From Glycomyces sp. L485 (GTDB lineage Bacteria > Actinomycetota > Actinomycetes > Mycobacteriales > Micromonosporaceae): DNA of 64,000 nucleotides. This document shows positions 18,444 through 27,125 of the stretch, in pieces (position 1 is the first letter of the stretch; each line of letters begins with the position of its first letter). The stretch is from NCBI RefSeq assembly GCF_022548875.1, contig NZ_JAKZEW010000015.1:631-64630 (forward strand), in the 5' to 3' direction. The notes beneath the pieces were generated by a model that did no database searches, was not told the origin of the DNA, and saw only the letters and a program-made list of their open reading frames with translations. Made by a program: the position numbers and the translations under genes.

Positions 18444-19793
18444 ATGCAGCAGTTCCATTTCCCGGAAGGCTTCCTCTGGGGCACCGCGACCGCCTCCTAC
18501 CAGATCGAGGGCGCCGCCGCCGAGGATGGCCGCGGACAGTCCATCTGGGACAGATTCTCTGATATTCCGGGCAAGACTTGGCGCGGCCAGTCCGGGCGTG
18601 TCGCATGCGATCACTACCACCGCGTCGACGAGGACATCGACCTGATGCGGTCGATGGGCGTCGACACCTACCGCTTCTCCATCGCCTGGCCGCGGATCCA
18701 GCCCGACGGCTCGGGCCCGGCCAATCCCGCGGGCCTCGACTTCTACGACCGCCTGGTCGACAAGCTCGTCGCAGCGGGCATCAAGCCCATGCCGACGCTC
18801 TATCACTGGGACCTGCCGCTGACCCTGGAGAATCTCGGCGGATGGCCCGTGCGCGACACCGCCGAGCGCTTCGGCGAATACGCCGCGATCGTCGCCTCCC
18901 GCCTGGTCGACCGGGTCGAGACGTGGTGGACGCTCAACGAGCCGTGGTGCTCGGCCTACCTCGGCTACGCCAACGGCCACCATGCGCCGGGCCGCACCGA
19001 GCCGGGCGCGGCCCTGGCCGCCGTCCACCACCTGCTGCTCGGGCACGGCCTGGCGACCCAGGCGCTGCGCGCCGCGGGCGCCGAGCAGGTCTCGATCGTG
19101 CTCAACCCCTCGCATTGCCGCGGCGACGAGGACGCCGTGCAGGTCGTCGACGGGGTCGCCAACCGGATCTTCTTCGACCCGTTGCTCAAGGGCGCCTACC
19201 CCGAGGACGTCGTCGCCAACACGCGGTCCCACACCGACTGGGGCTTCGTCCAGGACGGGGACCTGGAGACGATCAGCCAGCCGATCGATTTGCTGGGCGT
19301 CAACTACTACACGCCCACCTGGCTGCGTTCGAAGGCCGGCGCGCCCGAAATCGACGTGTTCCCCGGCTCGGCCGGCATCGAAGGATGGACCCCCGAGGAA
19401 CTCCCGGTGACCGACATGGGCTGGCCGATCGACGCAAGCGGCCTGTTCGACCTGCTCGTGCGCATCCACAAGGACTACGGCGTGCCGGTCATGGTCACCG
19501 AGAACGGCGCCGCCTACCCGACCGGCCCGAATGAGGCCGGCGAGGTCGTCGACACCGAGCGGATCGAGTACCTGCGCTCGCACATCGGGGCGGTCCACGA
19601 CGCCATCGGGGCGGGCGTGGACGTGCGCGGCTACACCGCCTGGTCGCTCATGGACAACTTCGAGTGGGCATTCGGCTACGACAAGCGCTTCGGCCTGGTC
19701 TACGTCGACTACGCCACCCAGCGGCGCATTCCGAAGGCCTCGGCGAAGTTCTACTCCGACGTCATCGCCGCGAACGGCCTCGAACTGGACTAG
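18444..19793 (+). CDS. GH1 beta-glucosidase
   Basis: Cytoplasmic family 1 glycoside hydrolase of 449 residues that hydrolyses cellobiose or other beta-glucosides to glucose. Acid/base E166 sits in TLNEP and nucleophile E353 in VTENG. The N-terminal FLWGTATASYQIEGA signature is intact. ATG 18444 is chosen because AAAGG lies eight bases upstream; a GTG nine bases earlier overlaps that site. Divergent from the sugar ABC importer, so the two probably form one uptake/hydrolysis unit. Its TAG overlaps the stop of the convergent ThiE-like gene (shared CTAG). Confidence 0.95.
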   Translation: MQQFHFPEGFLWGTATASYQIEGAAAEDGRGQSIWDRFSDIPGKTWRGQSGRVACDHYHRVDEDIDLMRSMGVDTYRFSIAWPRIQPDGSGPANPAGLDFYDRLVDKLVAAGIKPMPTLYHWDLPLTLENLGGWPVRDTAERFGEYAAIVASRLVDRVETWWTLNEPWCSAYLGYANGHHAPGRTEPGAALAAVHHLLLGHGLATQALRAAGAEQVSIVLNPSHCRGDEDAVQVVDGVANRIFFDPLLKGAYPEDVVANTRSHTDWGFVQDGDLETISQPIDLLGVNYYTPTWLRSKAGAPEIDVFPGSAGIEGWTPEELPVTDMGWPIDASGLFDLLVRIHKDYGVPVMVTENGAAYPTGPNEAGEVVDTERIEYLRSHIGAVHDAIGAGVDVRGYTAWSLMDNFEWAFGYDKRFGLVYVDYATQRRIPKASAKFYSDVIAANGLELD

Positions 19794-20374
19794 ACCGGTT
19801 CCAGCGCGGCCCGCAGTGCCGCCACGACTCGCTCGGGCGCCTCGGCGCCCATGACCGCGCCCATGACCGCGACACCCGCCGCACCCGCCTCCCGTGCGGC
19901 GCGGGCCCGCTCGGGGCCGGTGACGCCCCCGAGCGCGTACACCGGCACCGGGCTCGTCGCCACGCGCTCGGCGAGGCCTTCCAGCCCGATCGCCGGCCCG
20001 TAGCCGGGTTTGGAGGCGGTGGGCCAGATCGGCGAGTACGTGACGTAGTCCAGCTCCTCGTCGATCGGCTCTCCGACGTGGACGGACCGGCCCACGCATT
20101 CGGGGCGTGGGACCGGCATCGGGAAGAGCGCCGACAGATGCGCCGCGGGCACCGTCTCGCGCGGGTCGGCGACCACCAGTTCGCCGCCCGAGGCCGAAAG
20201 GACGACCTCCAAGCGCGCGGCCAGACTCCGCCGCTCGGACCAATCGAGGTGCTTCTCCCGAAAGAGCAGTGAGAATGGACCTCCCTGCAGGGCACGATCG
20301 ACGTGCGCGACAAGTGTTCTGGGGTACCCGTTGCCGTCTGTGACGACAACGAGCCGGTGTTGCAGGCTGGCCAT
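19790..20374 (-). CDS. ThiE/TenI-like thiamine phosphate synthase family protein
   Basis: Protein of 194 residues with a TIM-barrel of the thiamine phosphate synthase superfamily. It has the FREKHLDW segment early, YVTYSPIWPTASKPGYGP in the middle and the phosphate-binding ALGGVTGPERARAAREAGAAG loop near the end. The product could be a true ThiE or a TenI-type thiazole tautomerase; the sequence alone does not decide. There are no other thiamine genes nearby. It is convergent with the GH1 gene with a 4-bp stop overlap. Confidence 0.75.
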   Translation of the reverse strand: MASLQHRLVVVTDGNGYPRTLVAHVDRALQGGPFSLLFREKHLDWSERRSLAARLEVVLSASGGELVVADPRETVPAAHLSALFPMPVPRPECVGRSVHVGEPIDEELDYVTYSPIWPTASKPGYGPAIGLEGLAERVATSPVPVYALGGVTGPERARAAREAGAAGVAVMGAVMGAEAPERVVAALRAALEPV

Positions 20375-20500
20375 GAGAGGCGAGCCTATCGGATTTGCGC
20401 GTTAGATCACGCGCACGCTGGGTCGACCGATTTAACACTTCCGTATCGGATCCTTGTCCGAACTTGCGTAATTCATGACACAGGTGCGAGACTGCTGGAG

Positions 20501-21283
20501 ATGAATATCGGCGATCAAATCAATGTGCTGCGTACCGAGGGGGAGCGGATCGCCATCGCGGGAGGAGAACTCGCGCTCAACGCCGCTGTGCCGACTTGCC
20601 CCGGTTGGACCGTCAAGGACCTGTTGACCCACATAGGTACGGTCCACCGCTGGGCTACGGCCATAGTCGCAGGTGCCCTGCCCTACGACCCCCGTCAACG
20701 CGAGTTCCAGCATGTCGTCGGCCCGATGCCGCACGACGAACTGCTGGTCGACTGGGTCCGAGTTGGACTCAGCCACCTCGCCTCGACACTCGAGAACGCA
20801 CCCGACGACCTCCAGTGCTGGCAGGTGTTCTCCTCCGAGTCCTCAAAGCGCTTCTGGGTGCGGCGCCAGGCACACGAGACCACCATCCACCGAGTCGACG
20901 CCGAGCAGGCCAGAGGCGACGAGATCTCACCGATCAAGCGGGACTTCGCCGCCGACGGCATCGACGAGTTGCTCCTGGGCTTCCACGGGCGGCCCTCCAG
21001 CCGCGTCCGGGCCCTGCGCCCCTCGGTCCTGCACATCCACGCGATCGACCTGACCCCCGGCCGCGGCGACTGGTACATCCACCCGACCGACACCGGCCCG
21101 CTGGTGACGTTCAACGAGGTCGAGTCGCCTCACTGCACGATCGAGGGCCCCGTGGAACTGCTGTACCTGGCGCTGTGGAACCGGCTGCCCTTCGACGATC
21201 TCACGGTGAGCGGCGACCCGGCACTGCTGCAACTGTGGCGCAACTACTCGGCCGTGCGGTGGGTCGACCCGGTGGACGCTTAG
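20501..21283 (+). CDS. mycothiol-dependent maleylpyruvate isomerase family protein
   Basis: Protein of 260 residues with an N-terminal DinB-like four-helix metal-binding domain. Candidate ligands are H44, H49 and the HETTIH motif (residues 125-130), followed by D133. A C-terminal MDMPI-C domain is present (HIHAIDLTPGRGDWYIHP). Members use mycothiol, the actinobacterial thiol; the actual substrate here is unknown. Start ATG 20501 is the most likely, although GGAG is immediately adjacent to it; upstream in-frame starts lack family support. Confidence 0.82.
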   Translation: MNIGDQINVLRTEGERIAIAGGELALNAAVPTCPGWTVKDLLTHIGTVHRWATAIVAGALPYDPRQREFQHVVGPMPHDELLVDWVRVGLSHLASTLENAPDDLQCWQVFSSESSKRFWVRRQAHETTIHRVDAEQARGDEISPIKRDFAADGIDELLLGFHGRPSSRVRALRPSVLHIHAIDLTPGRGDWYIHPTDTGPLVTFNEVESPHCTIEGPVELLYLALWNRLPFDDLTVSGDPALLQLWRNYSAVRWVDPVDA

Positions 21284-21372
21284 CCACTAGAGCACTACAG
21301 AAAGCGACACCGAATGAGGACCCGCGGGTCGGTGCCCGTGGACGGCGCGGCGCTGCCCGTATCCTTTCGGGG

Positions 21373-23139
21373 GTGAACCGAGAGCATCTCGCGCCGACTG
21401 ACGCCGTCCCGCGCGCGGCCCTGTGGATCCTCCTCCCCGCCGCGATCGCCACCCTCGCAGGCCTCGCCCTGCTGTGGCCGTTCGGCGTCGAAGAGGCCGA
21501 CGACCAGGGATTCGGCACCGAGGTCGAAGGCTACGTCATCTCCGTCCACGAGACCGAATGCGACCCCGAGCAGGACGAGCTGTCAGAACAGCTCCAGGCC
21601 GACCGCTGCGGCGACGTCCTGGTCCGGCTCGCCTCCGGACCCGACGCGGGCAGCGAGATCCTGGTCGACATCCCGGCCGGGCCCGGCGCCATCGAGGTCG
21701 CCGCAGGACAGGACGTGGTCCTCATCTACACGCCCGACTCGGTCTCGGAGCAGCAGTACCACATCATCGACCACGAGCGGTCCAGTGCGCTGTGGGCGCT
21801 GGTGATCGCCTTCGCGCTCGCCGTCGTCGCCTTCGGACGCTGGAAGGGCCTGCGATCCCTGGTGAGCCTCGGCATCACCTTCGGCGTGGTGCTGCTGTTC
21901 ATCGTCCCGGCGATCCTCGACGGGCGCTCGCCGATGCTCGTCGCGATCGTCGGATCGGCGGCGATCATGCTCGTCTCGCTCTACCTGTCGCACGGCTGGA
22001 ACCGGACGACGACCGTGGCCGTGCTCGGGACGCTCGCCTCGCTGGTGCTCACCGGCGCGCTCGCCCAGGGCGCCGTACACCTGGCCTACCTCAACGGCGT
22101 GCTCGACGAGGAGACCACGACGCTGGCGATGCAGTACCCGATCGACATGTCCGGTCTGCTGCTGGCCGGTATCCTCATCGGCGCGCTCGGCGTCATCGAC
22201 GACGTCACCGTCTCCCAGGCCGCCACCGTCGACGAGGTCGCCAAGGCGAACCCGAGGTGGGGGCGCGCCAGGCTGTTCAGCTCGGGGATGCGCGTCGGAC
22301 GCGACCACCTCACCAGCGTGATCAACACCCTCGTGCTCGCCTACGCGGGCGCCTCGCTGCCGCTGCTGGTGCTCATCTCCGCCGCCAATCGTCCACTGGG
22401 CCAGATCCTGACCAGCCAGACGATCGCCACCGAGATCACCAGGTCGGTCGTCGGCACGCTCGGCCTCATCGCCGCCGTGCCGATAACGACCTGGCTGGCC
22501 GCGGCGCTGGCCAGGAGGGAACCGCCGAAGGAGAAGCAGCCGAAGGAGCGAAAGCGGCCGAAGCCGGACCCGGAGCCGAGCGACAACTGGGGCGAGGATG
22601 ATTCGCCTTATCCTCCGTCGCACCTGCGCTTATCAGAACTGCTCGGCCGCGGCCATGAGCTTCCTCGCGGCCTGGTGCAGCGCATGGAGCACCGTCATGA
22701 CCGCCGGACGGCCGGTCGAGGCGGTGCGGTGCACGGCGTAGACGTCGCGACCCGACAGCGGCTCGGCGACACGGCGCACCGCCACGTCGCGGCGCTCGGC
22801 CGCGGCCATCCACGGCGCGACGGTCACTCCGAGGCCCTTCGCCACCAGCGTCAGGATCGTGTCCAGGCCCTCGAACTCCGAGACCGGCGCCGTGATGCCC
22901 TCGGCGCGCCACAGCCGGTCCAGGGCCATCCGCGACGGCTCGCCTTCGGGCGAGGCGATCCAGGACTCGTCGGCGAGCGCATGCGCAGAGAGCTTCCGTT
23001 CGGACGCCAGCGGGTGCCGGGACGGCAGGACCGCGACGAGCGGGTCGGAGACGAGGTGATGGTAGGTGAGCGGGCCGATCGTCGGCGGGCGGCGGATCCC
23101 CGACCAGTCGTCGATGAGGGCCAGGTCGATCTCACCTGA
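21373..23139 (+). CDS. YibE/F family membrane protein, reading frame open past its normal end
   Basis: GTG 21373 begins a YibE/F-type protein: an N-terminal helix, an extracytoplasmic domain (about residues 40-130), then multiple membrane helices to about residue 380 and a Lys/Pro-rich cytoplasmic tail. The conserved DDVTVSQAATVDE segment is present. The family end is expected near base 22600, where a TGA lies in another frame. The true frame stays open to 23139, so the last 170 or so codons are Arg/Gly-rich antisense text of the LysR gene. Either a frame change near 22590 or a real C-terminal extension explains this. Function unknown; Mn or solute export has been suggested for relatives. Confidence 0.7.
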   Translation: MNREHLAPTDAVPRAALWILLPAAIATLAGLALLWPFGVEEADDQGFGTEVEGYVISVHETECDPEQDELSEQLQADRCGDVLVRLASGPDAGSEILVDIPAGPGAIEVAAGQDVVLIYTPDSVSEQQYHIIDHERSSALWALVIAFALAVVAFGRWKGLRSLVSLGITFGVVLLFIVPAILDGRSPMLVAIVGSAAIMLVSLYLSHGWNRTTTVAVLGTLASLVLTGALAQGAVHLAYLNGVLDEETTTLAMQYPIDMSGLLLAGILIGALGVIDDVTVSQAATVDEVAKANPRWGRARLFSSGMRVGRDHLTSVINTLVLAYAGASLPLLVLISAANRPLGQILTSQTIATEITRSVVGTLGLIAAVPITTWLAAALARREPPKEKQPKERKRPKPDPEPSDNWGEDDSPYPPSHLRLSELLGRGHELPRGLVQRMEHRHDRRTAGRGGAVHGVDVATRQRLGDTAHRHVAALGRGHPRRDGHSEALRHQRQDRVQALELRDRRRDALGAPQPVQGHPRRLAFGRGDPGLVGERMRRELPFGRQRVPGRQDRDERVGDEVMVGERADRRRAADPRPVVDEGQVDLT

Positions 23140-23553
23140 GCGGACGCGGCTGAGGCTCTCGGTCACCGTGTGCTGCTGGCGGAGCACCATGGTCAGCTCG
23201 GGGTAGCGGCGCAGGCGCCGCACGATCGGGCCGGCGAGGGCGACCGCGACGGTCGGGAAGGCGGTGATGATGACCCGGCCCCTCGGTTCGGCGGCGTCGG
23301 CGGCCAGATCGGTCTCGGCGGCGTCGATCGCGTCGAGGATCGAGCCGGTGTGCTCCACGAGACGGCGTCCCGCGTCGGTCAGCTGCGCCGATCTGGCGGT
23401 GCGTTCCAGCAGGGCGACACCGGTCTCCTTCTCCAGAGCGGCCAACTGCTGCGAGACGGCCGAGGCGGTCTGGCCGGTCGCCAAGGCAGTGGCGACTATC
23501 GATCCGTGGGCGGCGAATTCGTAGAGGAGGCGCAGGCGGCGGACATCCAGCAT
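22633..23553 (-). CDS. LysR family transcriptional regulator
   Basis: Protein of 306 residues. N-terminal winged helix (residues 1-60, with TASAVSQQLAALEKETG recognition region), then a periplasmic-binding-like effector domain. Divergent from an aminotransferase gene that it may regulate. The ATG lies directly behind TAAGAT (23560-23565 on the minus strand), consistent with a leaderless message. AGTAA-atc-TTACT (23555-23567) overlaps this element and could be an autoregulatory site. The 3' part is overlapped by the over-long YibE/F frame. Confidence 0.92.
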   Translation of the reverse strand: MLDVRRLRLLYEFAAHGSIVATALATGQTASAVSQQLAALEKETGVALLERTARSAQLTDAGRRLVEHTGSILDAIDAAETDLAADAAEPRGRVIITAFPTVAVALAGPIVRRLRRYPELTMVLRQQHTVTESLSRVRSGEIDLALIDDWSGIRRPPTIGPLTYHHLVSDPLVAVLPSRHPLASERKLSAHALADESWIASPEGEPSRMALDRLWRAEGITAPVSEFEGLDTILTLVAKGLGVTVAPWMAAAERRDVAVRRVAEPLSGRDVYAVHRTASTGRPAVMTVLHALHQAARKLMAAAEQF

Positions 23554-23652
23554 AAGTAAATCTTACTCTCGGCAAAAGCTAGAGATACTTGCATTGATGC
23601 TCTGTTCATACCACTCTTAGCGTTACAGGTAACATCCATGAAGGAGACACCA

Positions 23653-24906
23653 GTGACAGTCTCAGCCACCCTCGCCGCCAGCGAGACGATCGCCGCCCGT
23701 CGAGCCGCCGGACAGGAGGTGCTCGCGCTCGCCTTCGGAGAGGCGGGAATCCCGGTTCACCCCTTGCTGGGACAGCGACTGGCGAAGGCCGCGGCGCAGA
23801 CCTCGTACGGCCCGGTCGCGGGGATCCGCCCGGCCCGCGAGGCCGCCGCGGGGTACTGGTCGCGGCGGGGTCTGACCACAGAGTCGGGTCAGGTGGTGCT
23901 CGGGCCGGGTTCGAAGCCCCTGCTGTTCGCGGTCCTGCGCGCGGTCGGCGGCGACGCGGTCATCCCCCGGCCCGCGTGGGTCTCCTATGCGGCGCAGGCG
24001 GAGCTCATCGGCCGTACGCCGATCCGCGTGCCGGGGCCGGAGGGCGAGGGCGGCGTACCGGACGCCGACGCGCTTGACGCGGCGGTGCGGGCGGCGCGGG
24101 CCGAGGGCCGCGATCCGCGGATCGTGGTCGCCACACTGCCGGACAACCCGACCGGGCGGCTCGCCTCCGAGCGCGCGGTCAAGGAGATGTGCGAGGCGGC
24201 CCGAGCGCTGGACCTGGTGGTCCTGGCCGACGAGATCTACCGGGACCTGGTCTTCGACGACGGGGACTTCCCCTCGCCGGCGACCTGGGCGCCGGAGCGG
24301 ACGGTGACGACGACCGCGCTGTCGAAGAACTACGCGCTCGGCGGGTGGCGTATCGGCGCGGCTCGGTTCCCCGATTCGCAGATGGGCGAACAGCTCAGGG
24401 AAGCGGTCCGGGGCATCGCCTCCGAGGTGTGGTCGTCCACGCCGATGCCGATGCAGCACGCCGCGGCCTACGCCTGGTCGGATCCGGTGGAGTTGGTCGA
24501 CCGGCTCGTGGCCGCGAGACGCCTGCACGGCTCGGTGGCGCGGTCGGTCGCCGAGGCGTTCGCGGACGTCGGCTGCGAGGTGCTCCGGCCGCAGGGCGGG
24601 TTCTACGTGTGGCCCGACTTCGCGCCCCTGCGGGAACTGCTGGAGGCGCGCTGGTCGGTGAAGACCGGCGCGGACCTCGCGCGGGTACTGCTCGACGAGT
24701 TCGGCGTCGGGGTGCTGCCGGGTTCGGCGTTCGGCGACGAAATGGAGTCGCTGACGGTGCGGGTGGCGGTTCCGGGGCTGTACGGATCGTCGGACTCCGA
24801 GCGTCTGGCTGCGCTGGTCTCGGACGATCCTGTGGGGTTGCCGTGGATCGCCGACGCGCTCGAGGGGCTGCGCGGTACGTTGGCCGCGCTCACGTCCACA
24901 TGTTGA
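23653..24906 (+). CDS. PLP-dependent aminotransferase, class I/II
   Basis: Fold-type I aminotransferase of 417 residues. PLP contacts visible: N165 in DNPTG, D193 and Y196 in LADEIYRD, and Schiff-base lysine K225 in ALSKNYALGGWRIG. Start GTG 23653 has an AAGGAGA site five to six bases away; an ATG 15 bases earlier lacks one. It belongs to the aspartate/aromatic-type group, but the substrate is not evident. It is divergent from a LysR regulator. Its 3' end overlaps the convergent DUF1707-like gene by 17 bp. Confidence 0.92.
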   Translation: MTVSATLAASETIAARRAAGQEVLALAFGEAGIPVHPLLGQRLAKAAAQTSYGPVAGIRPAREAAAGYWSRRGLTTESGQVVLGPGSKPLLFAVLRAVGGDAVIPRPAWVSYAAQAELIGRTPIRVPGPEGEGGVPDADALDAAVRAARAEGRDPRIVVATLPDNPTGRLASERAVKEMCEAARALDLVVLADEIYRDLVFDDGDFPSPATWAPERTVTTTALSKNYALGGWRIGAARFPDSQMGEQLREAVRGIASEVWSSTPMPMQHAAAYAWSDPVELVDRLVAARRLHGSVARSVAEAFADVGCEVLRPQGGFYVWPDFAPLRELLEARWSVKTGADLARVLLDEFGVGVLPGSAFGDEMESLTVRVAVPGLYGSSDSERLAALVSDDPVGLPWIADALEGLRGTLAALTSTC

Positions 24907-25237
24907 GCGCGGTGATCGTCGCGTAGACGACGGCCACGACGACGACGATGCCGATGATCAGGAACACGACACCGACGAACCGCTGGACCTCCAGTTCGCG
25001 CCCTTCCCTGACCGGACCCCTCCAGCGGCCGTAGCGCCAGTGGTCGCGGCCGGGAGTGAGATCGTCGAGGTCCCACAGGAGCGCCTGGAGGTCTTCGAGG
25101 CTCTCGGCCCGGCGCGCCAGCTGGCGGCGCAGCCGGTACTCCTGCGCGTCGATCCTGCCGCGGCGGCGGGCGACGGCGAGTCGGTTCAGTGTGATCCGCT
25201 TGTCGGTCTTCGAAGCGCGAGATGCATAGGCGTCCAT
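24890..25237 (-). CDS. DUF1707-like short membrane-anchored protein
   Basis: Protein of 115 residues. Residues 15-60 form a basic helical segment (RLAVARRRGRIDAQEYRLR) reminiscent of the DUF1707/SHOCT modules found in actinobacterial regulators and membrane proteins. One membrane helix lies near residues 86-110. ATG 25237 has GGGAGGG four bases upstream. Function unknown. It precedes nothing obvious on its strand; the PCD gene ends 74 bp upstream. Confidence 0.7.
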   Translation of the reverse strand: MDAYASRASKTDKRITLNRLAVARRRGRIDAQEYRLRRQLARRAESLEDLQALLWDLDDLTPGRDHWRYGRWRGPVREGRELEVQRFVGVVFLIIGIVVVVAVVYATITALNMWT

Positions 25238-25310
25238 GGCACCCTCCCCACCTGCTCTGTCTCAATCATGACAGAGAAAGGGATTCCCCGCACACCTCGC
25301 TTCACGCGGC

Positions 25311-25601
25311 TCAGTCGAGGAGATCCGTGACCGCCCGCGCCAGTTCGGTGTCCTTTTCGGAGACTTTGTGGCCGGCGGAGTGCGTTGTGGTGGAGACGGT
25401 GAGCTTGTTGTAGCGGATCGTCAGGTCCGCGTGGTGGTTCCGCTGCTCTTGGAGCCAGCCGACAGCGGACGCCGCCGAGACTGCGGCGAGGTGCCCGTCG
25501 AACGTCCAGGACCGCTCCAGGCGGTCACGTTCATGGTGCCAGCCAGGCAGTTCGGACAGCGCGAGCTCGATCTCTGCTTCGGTCATCGGTTGGTCGCTCA
25601 T
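25311..25601 (-). CDS. pterin-4a-carbinolamine dehydratase
   Basis: Protein of 96 residues, the normal size. The active-site pattern is intact: H56-H57 in NHHADL, then YNKLTV, H74 in TTHSAGH and D84. Dehydrates 4a-hydroxytetrahydropterin, or in bacteria may support a pterin/molybdopterin side route. The gene lies 12 bp downstream of the carbonic anhydrase gene on the same strand, so the two are probably co-transcribed. Confidence 0.92.
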   Translation of the reverse strand: MSDQPMTEAEIELALSELPGWHHERDRLERSWTFDGHLAAVSAASAVGWLQEQRNHHADLTIRYNKLTVSTTTHSAGHKVSEKDTELARAVTDLLD

Positions 25602-25613
25602 ACCTCGATTGTG

Positions 25614-26216
25614 TCAGCTCTCGTCGACGAGCGAGACGACTCCGGTGTCCAGGTCGTAGACGGCGCCGACGACGAGGACGCCGTCGAGGGAGGCGCGCCT
25701 GCCGAGGTCGGCGACGGTGCGGCGGACTTGGAGCCGCATCGCGTGAGAGGCGGTGTTCGGTTCCTCACCGGACTCGGCGAGGGCTTGCGAGGCGGGCTGC
25801 CACAACTGCTCGACGAGGTAGCCGCTGCGCGGGTCGTGCGACTCTTCCTCTACGGCGTGCAGGGCGGCGTTGATCGCGCCGCACCGCTCGTGGCCGAGCA
25901 CCACGACCAGGGACACGCCCAGTTCGGCGGCGGCGAATTCGAGGGAGCCGACCGCGGCCCGGTCGGGGACGTGCCCGGCGGTTCGCACGACGAGCAGCTG
26001 GCCGAAGTCGCAGTCGAACACGGATTCGGCGGTCACCCGCGAATCGATGCAGGTGAACACCGCCGCGGAGGGCTGCTGGTCGGGGGCGGCGGTTCGGGCT
26101 GCGACGATGTCCCGCCTGTATCGGGGTTCGCCGGCGACGAATCGGCCGTTGCCGTCGAGCAGGTCGACCAGCGTCGAGGCGGCGCGGTGGTTCTCCATGA
26201 GCGAGGTTGCGGTCAT
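25614..26216 (-). CDS. beta-carbonic anhydrase
   Basis: Protein of 200 residues that interconverts CO2 and bicarbonate. Zinc ligands C56 (CIDSR, with D58/R60 dyad), H109 and C112 (GHERCG) are all present. I prefer ATG 26216; a GTG nine bases upstream is in frame, and the longer form to 26282 adds a non-conserved Arg-rich stretch. It is followed by the PCD gene. The region toward the divergent HxlR regulator gene is AT-rich and promoter-like. Confidence 0.9.
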   Translation of the reverse strand: MTATSLMENHRAASTLVDLLDGNGRFVAGEPRYRRDIVAARTAAPDQQPSAAVFTCIDSRVTAESVFDCDFGQLLVVRTAGHVPDRAAVGSLEFAAAELGVSLVVVLGHERCGAINAALHAVEEESHDPRSGYLVEQLWQPASQALAESGEEPNTASHAMRLQVRRTVADLGRRASLDGVLVVGAVYDLDTGVVSLVDES

Positions 26217-26354
26217 CTCTGGCACCCCTGAATAGTGCCGGAGGCGAACACACCGACGCAAGGGGAACCTGCTCAGGGACACAGACGTTTTACAAACTCG
26301 TCGTTATAGATTCGTGACATGTTAGTTCTGAATCAGGATGAAGGAGTCTCGAAG

Positions 26355-26367
26355 TCATATCCTATGA
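26355..26367. promoter_or_regulatory. candidate operator upstream of the HxlR gene
   Basis: TCATA-tcc-TATGA, a 13-bp perfect inverted repeat 41 bp before the HxlR GTG. Dimeric winged-helix regulators often bind such sites in their own promoters. Confidence 0.4.
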
Positions 26368-26408
26368 TGCCCTTACGCCAACTTCACCAGTCTGACCTGG
26401 AGGAATCA

Positions 26409-27086
26409 GTGCGCACCTACGGCGACGGCTGCCCTGCCGCACACGCCCTCGACCTCGTCGGCGAGCGCTGGTCGCTCCTGATCGTCCGCGAACTCTTGCT
26501 CGGGCCGAAGCGCTTCACCGACCTCCGCGGCGGCCTCGACGGCGCCAGCGCCAACGTCATCTCCCAGCGGCTGCGCGAGCTCGAATCGCACGGCGTCGTC
26601 ACCAGGCGCCGCCTGCCGCCTCCGGCGGCCTCCAAGGTGTACGAGCTGACCGAATGGGGCCGCGAGCTCGAAGGCGTTATCGTGCGGCTGCTGCGCTGGG
26701 GCGCTCGCTCGGCCGGGATGCCGCTGGATACGCCGATCGGCGCCGACGCGCTCATCCTTTCGCTACGGGGCCTGTTCATGCCCGTCGCCGCCCAGGGCTT
26801 CGACGCGGCCTTCGAGCTGTGGATCGAGGACCGCCCGTTCATCGCCGAGGTCTTGGACTCGTCGCTCATCCTGGCCCCCGGCCGCCCCGAGCACCCGCAC
26901 GCGGTCATCCGCACCGACCCCGAGACGCTCAAGCGCCTCACCCTCGGCGGGCGCAGCCTCGACGTGTCGCTGCACGCCGGCCGCATCACCGTCCAGGGCG
27001 ACCAGGCCATGGCCGAGCGGTTTCTCGGCATGTTCCGGCTGCCCGAGCCCGCGGCGGCCTCCCGGATAGACGGGGACCTGACCTAG
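26409..27086 (+). CDS. HxlR family transcriptional regulator with SCP2-like C-terminus
   Basis: Protein of 225 residues. The N-terminal HxlR winged helix has CPAAHALDLVGERWSLLIV and the RFTDLRG motif. The C-terminal part (about 120-225) looks like the sterol-carrier/SCP2-type domain seen on long HxlR proteins, which may sense a hydrophobic ligand. Start GTG 26409 is chosen for its GGAGG site five bases upstream. It is divergent from carbonic anhydrase and convergent with the DUF1445 gene. Confidence 0.85.
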   Translation: MRTYGDGCPAAHALDLVGERWSLLIVRELLLGPKRFTDLRGGLDGASANVISQRLRELESHGVVTRRRLPPPAASKVYELTEWGRELEGVIVRLLRWGARSAGMPLDTPIGADALILSLRGLFMPVAAQGFDAAFELWIEDRPFIAEVLDSSLILAPGRPEHPHAVIRTDPETLKRLTLGGRSLDVSLHAGRITVQGDQAMAERFLGMFRLPEPAAASRIDGDLT

Positions 27087-27125
27087 GCGGTGTCCGGTGA
27101 TACCGAGGCTGGGATCACCAGACCC

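Noticed and set aside
18381-20438. 685-codon open frame opposite the GH1 gene
   Set aside because: Antisense shadow; the plus-strand GH1 and minus-strand ThiE-like protein explain the region.
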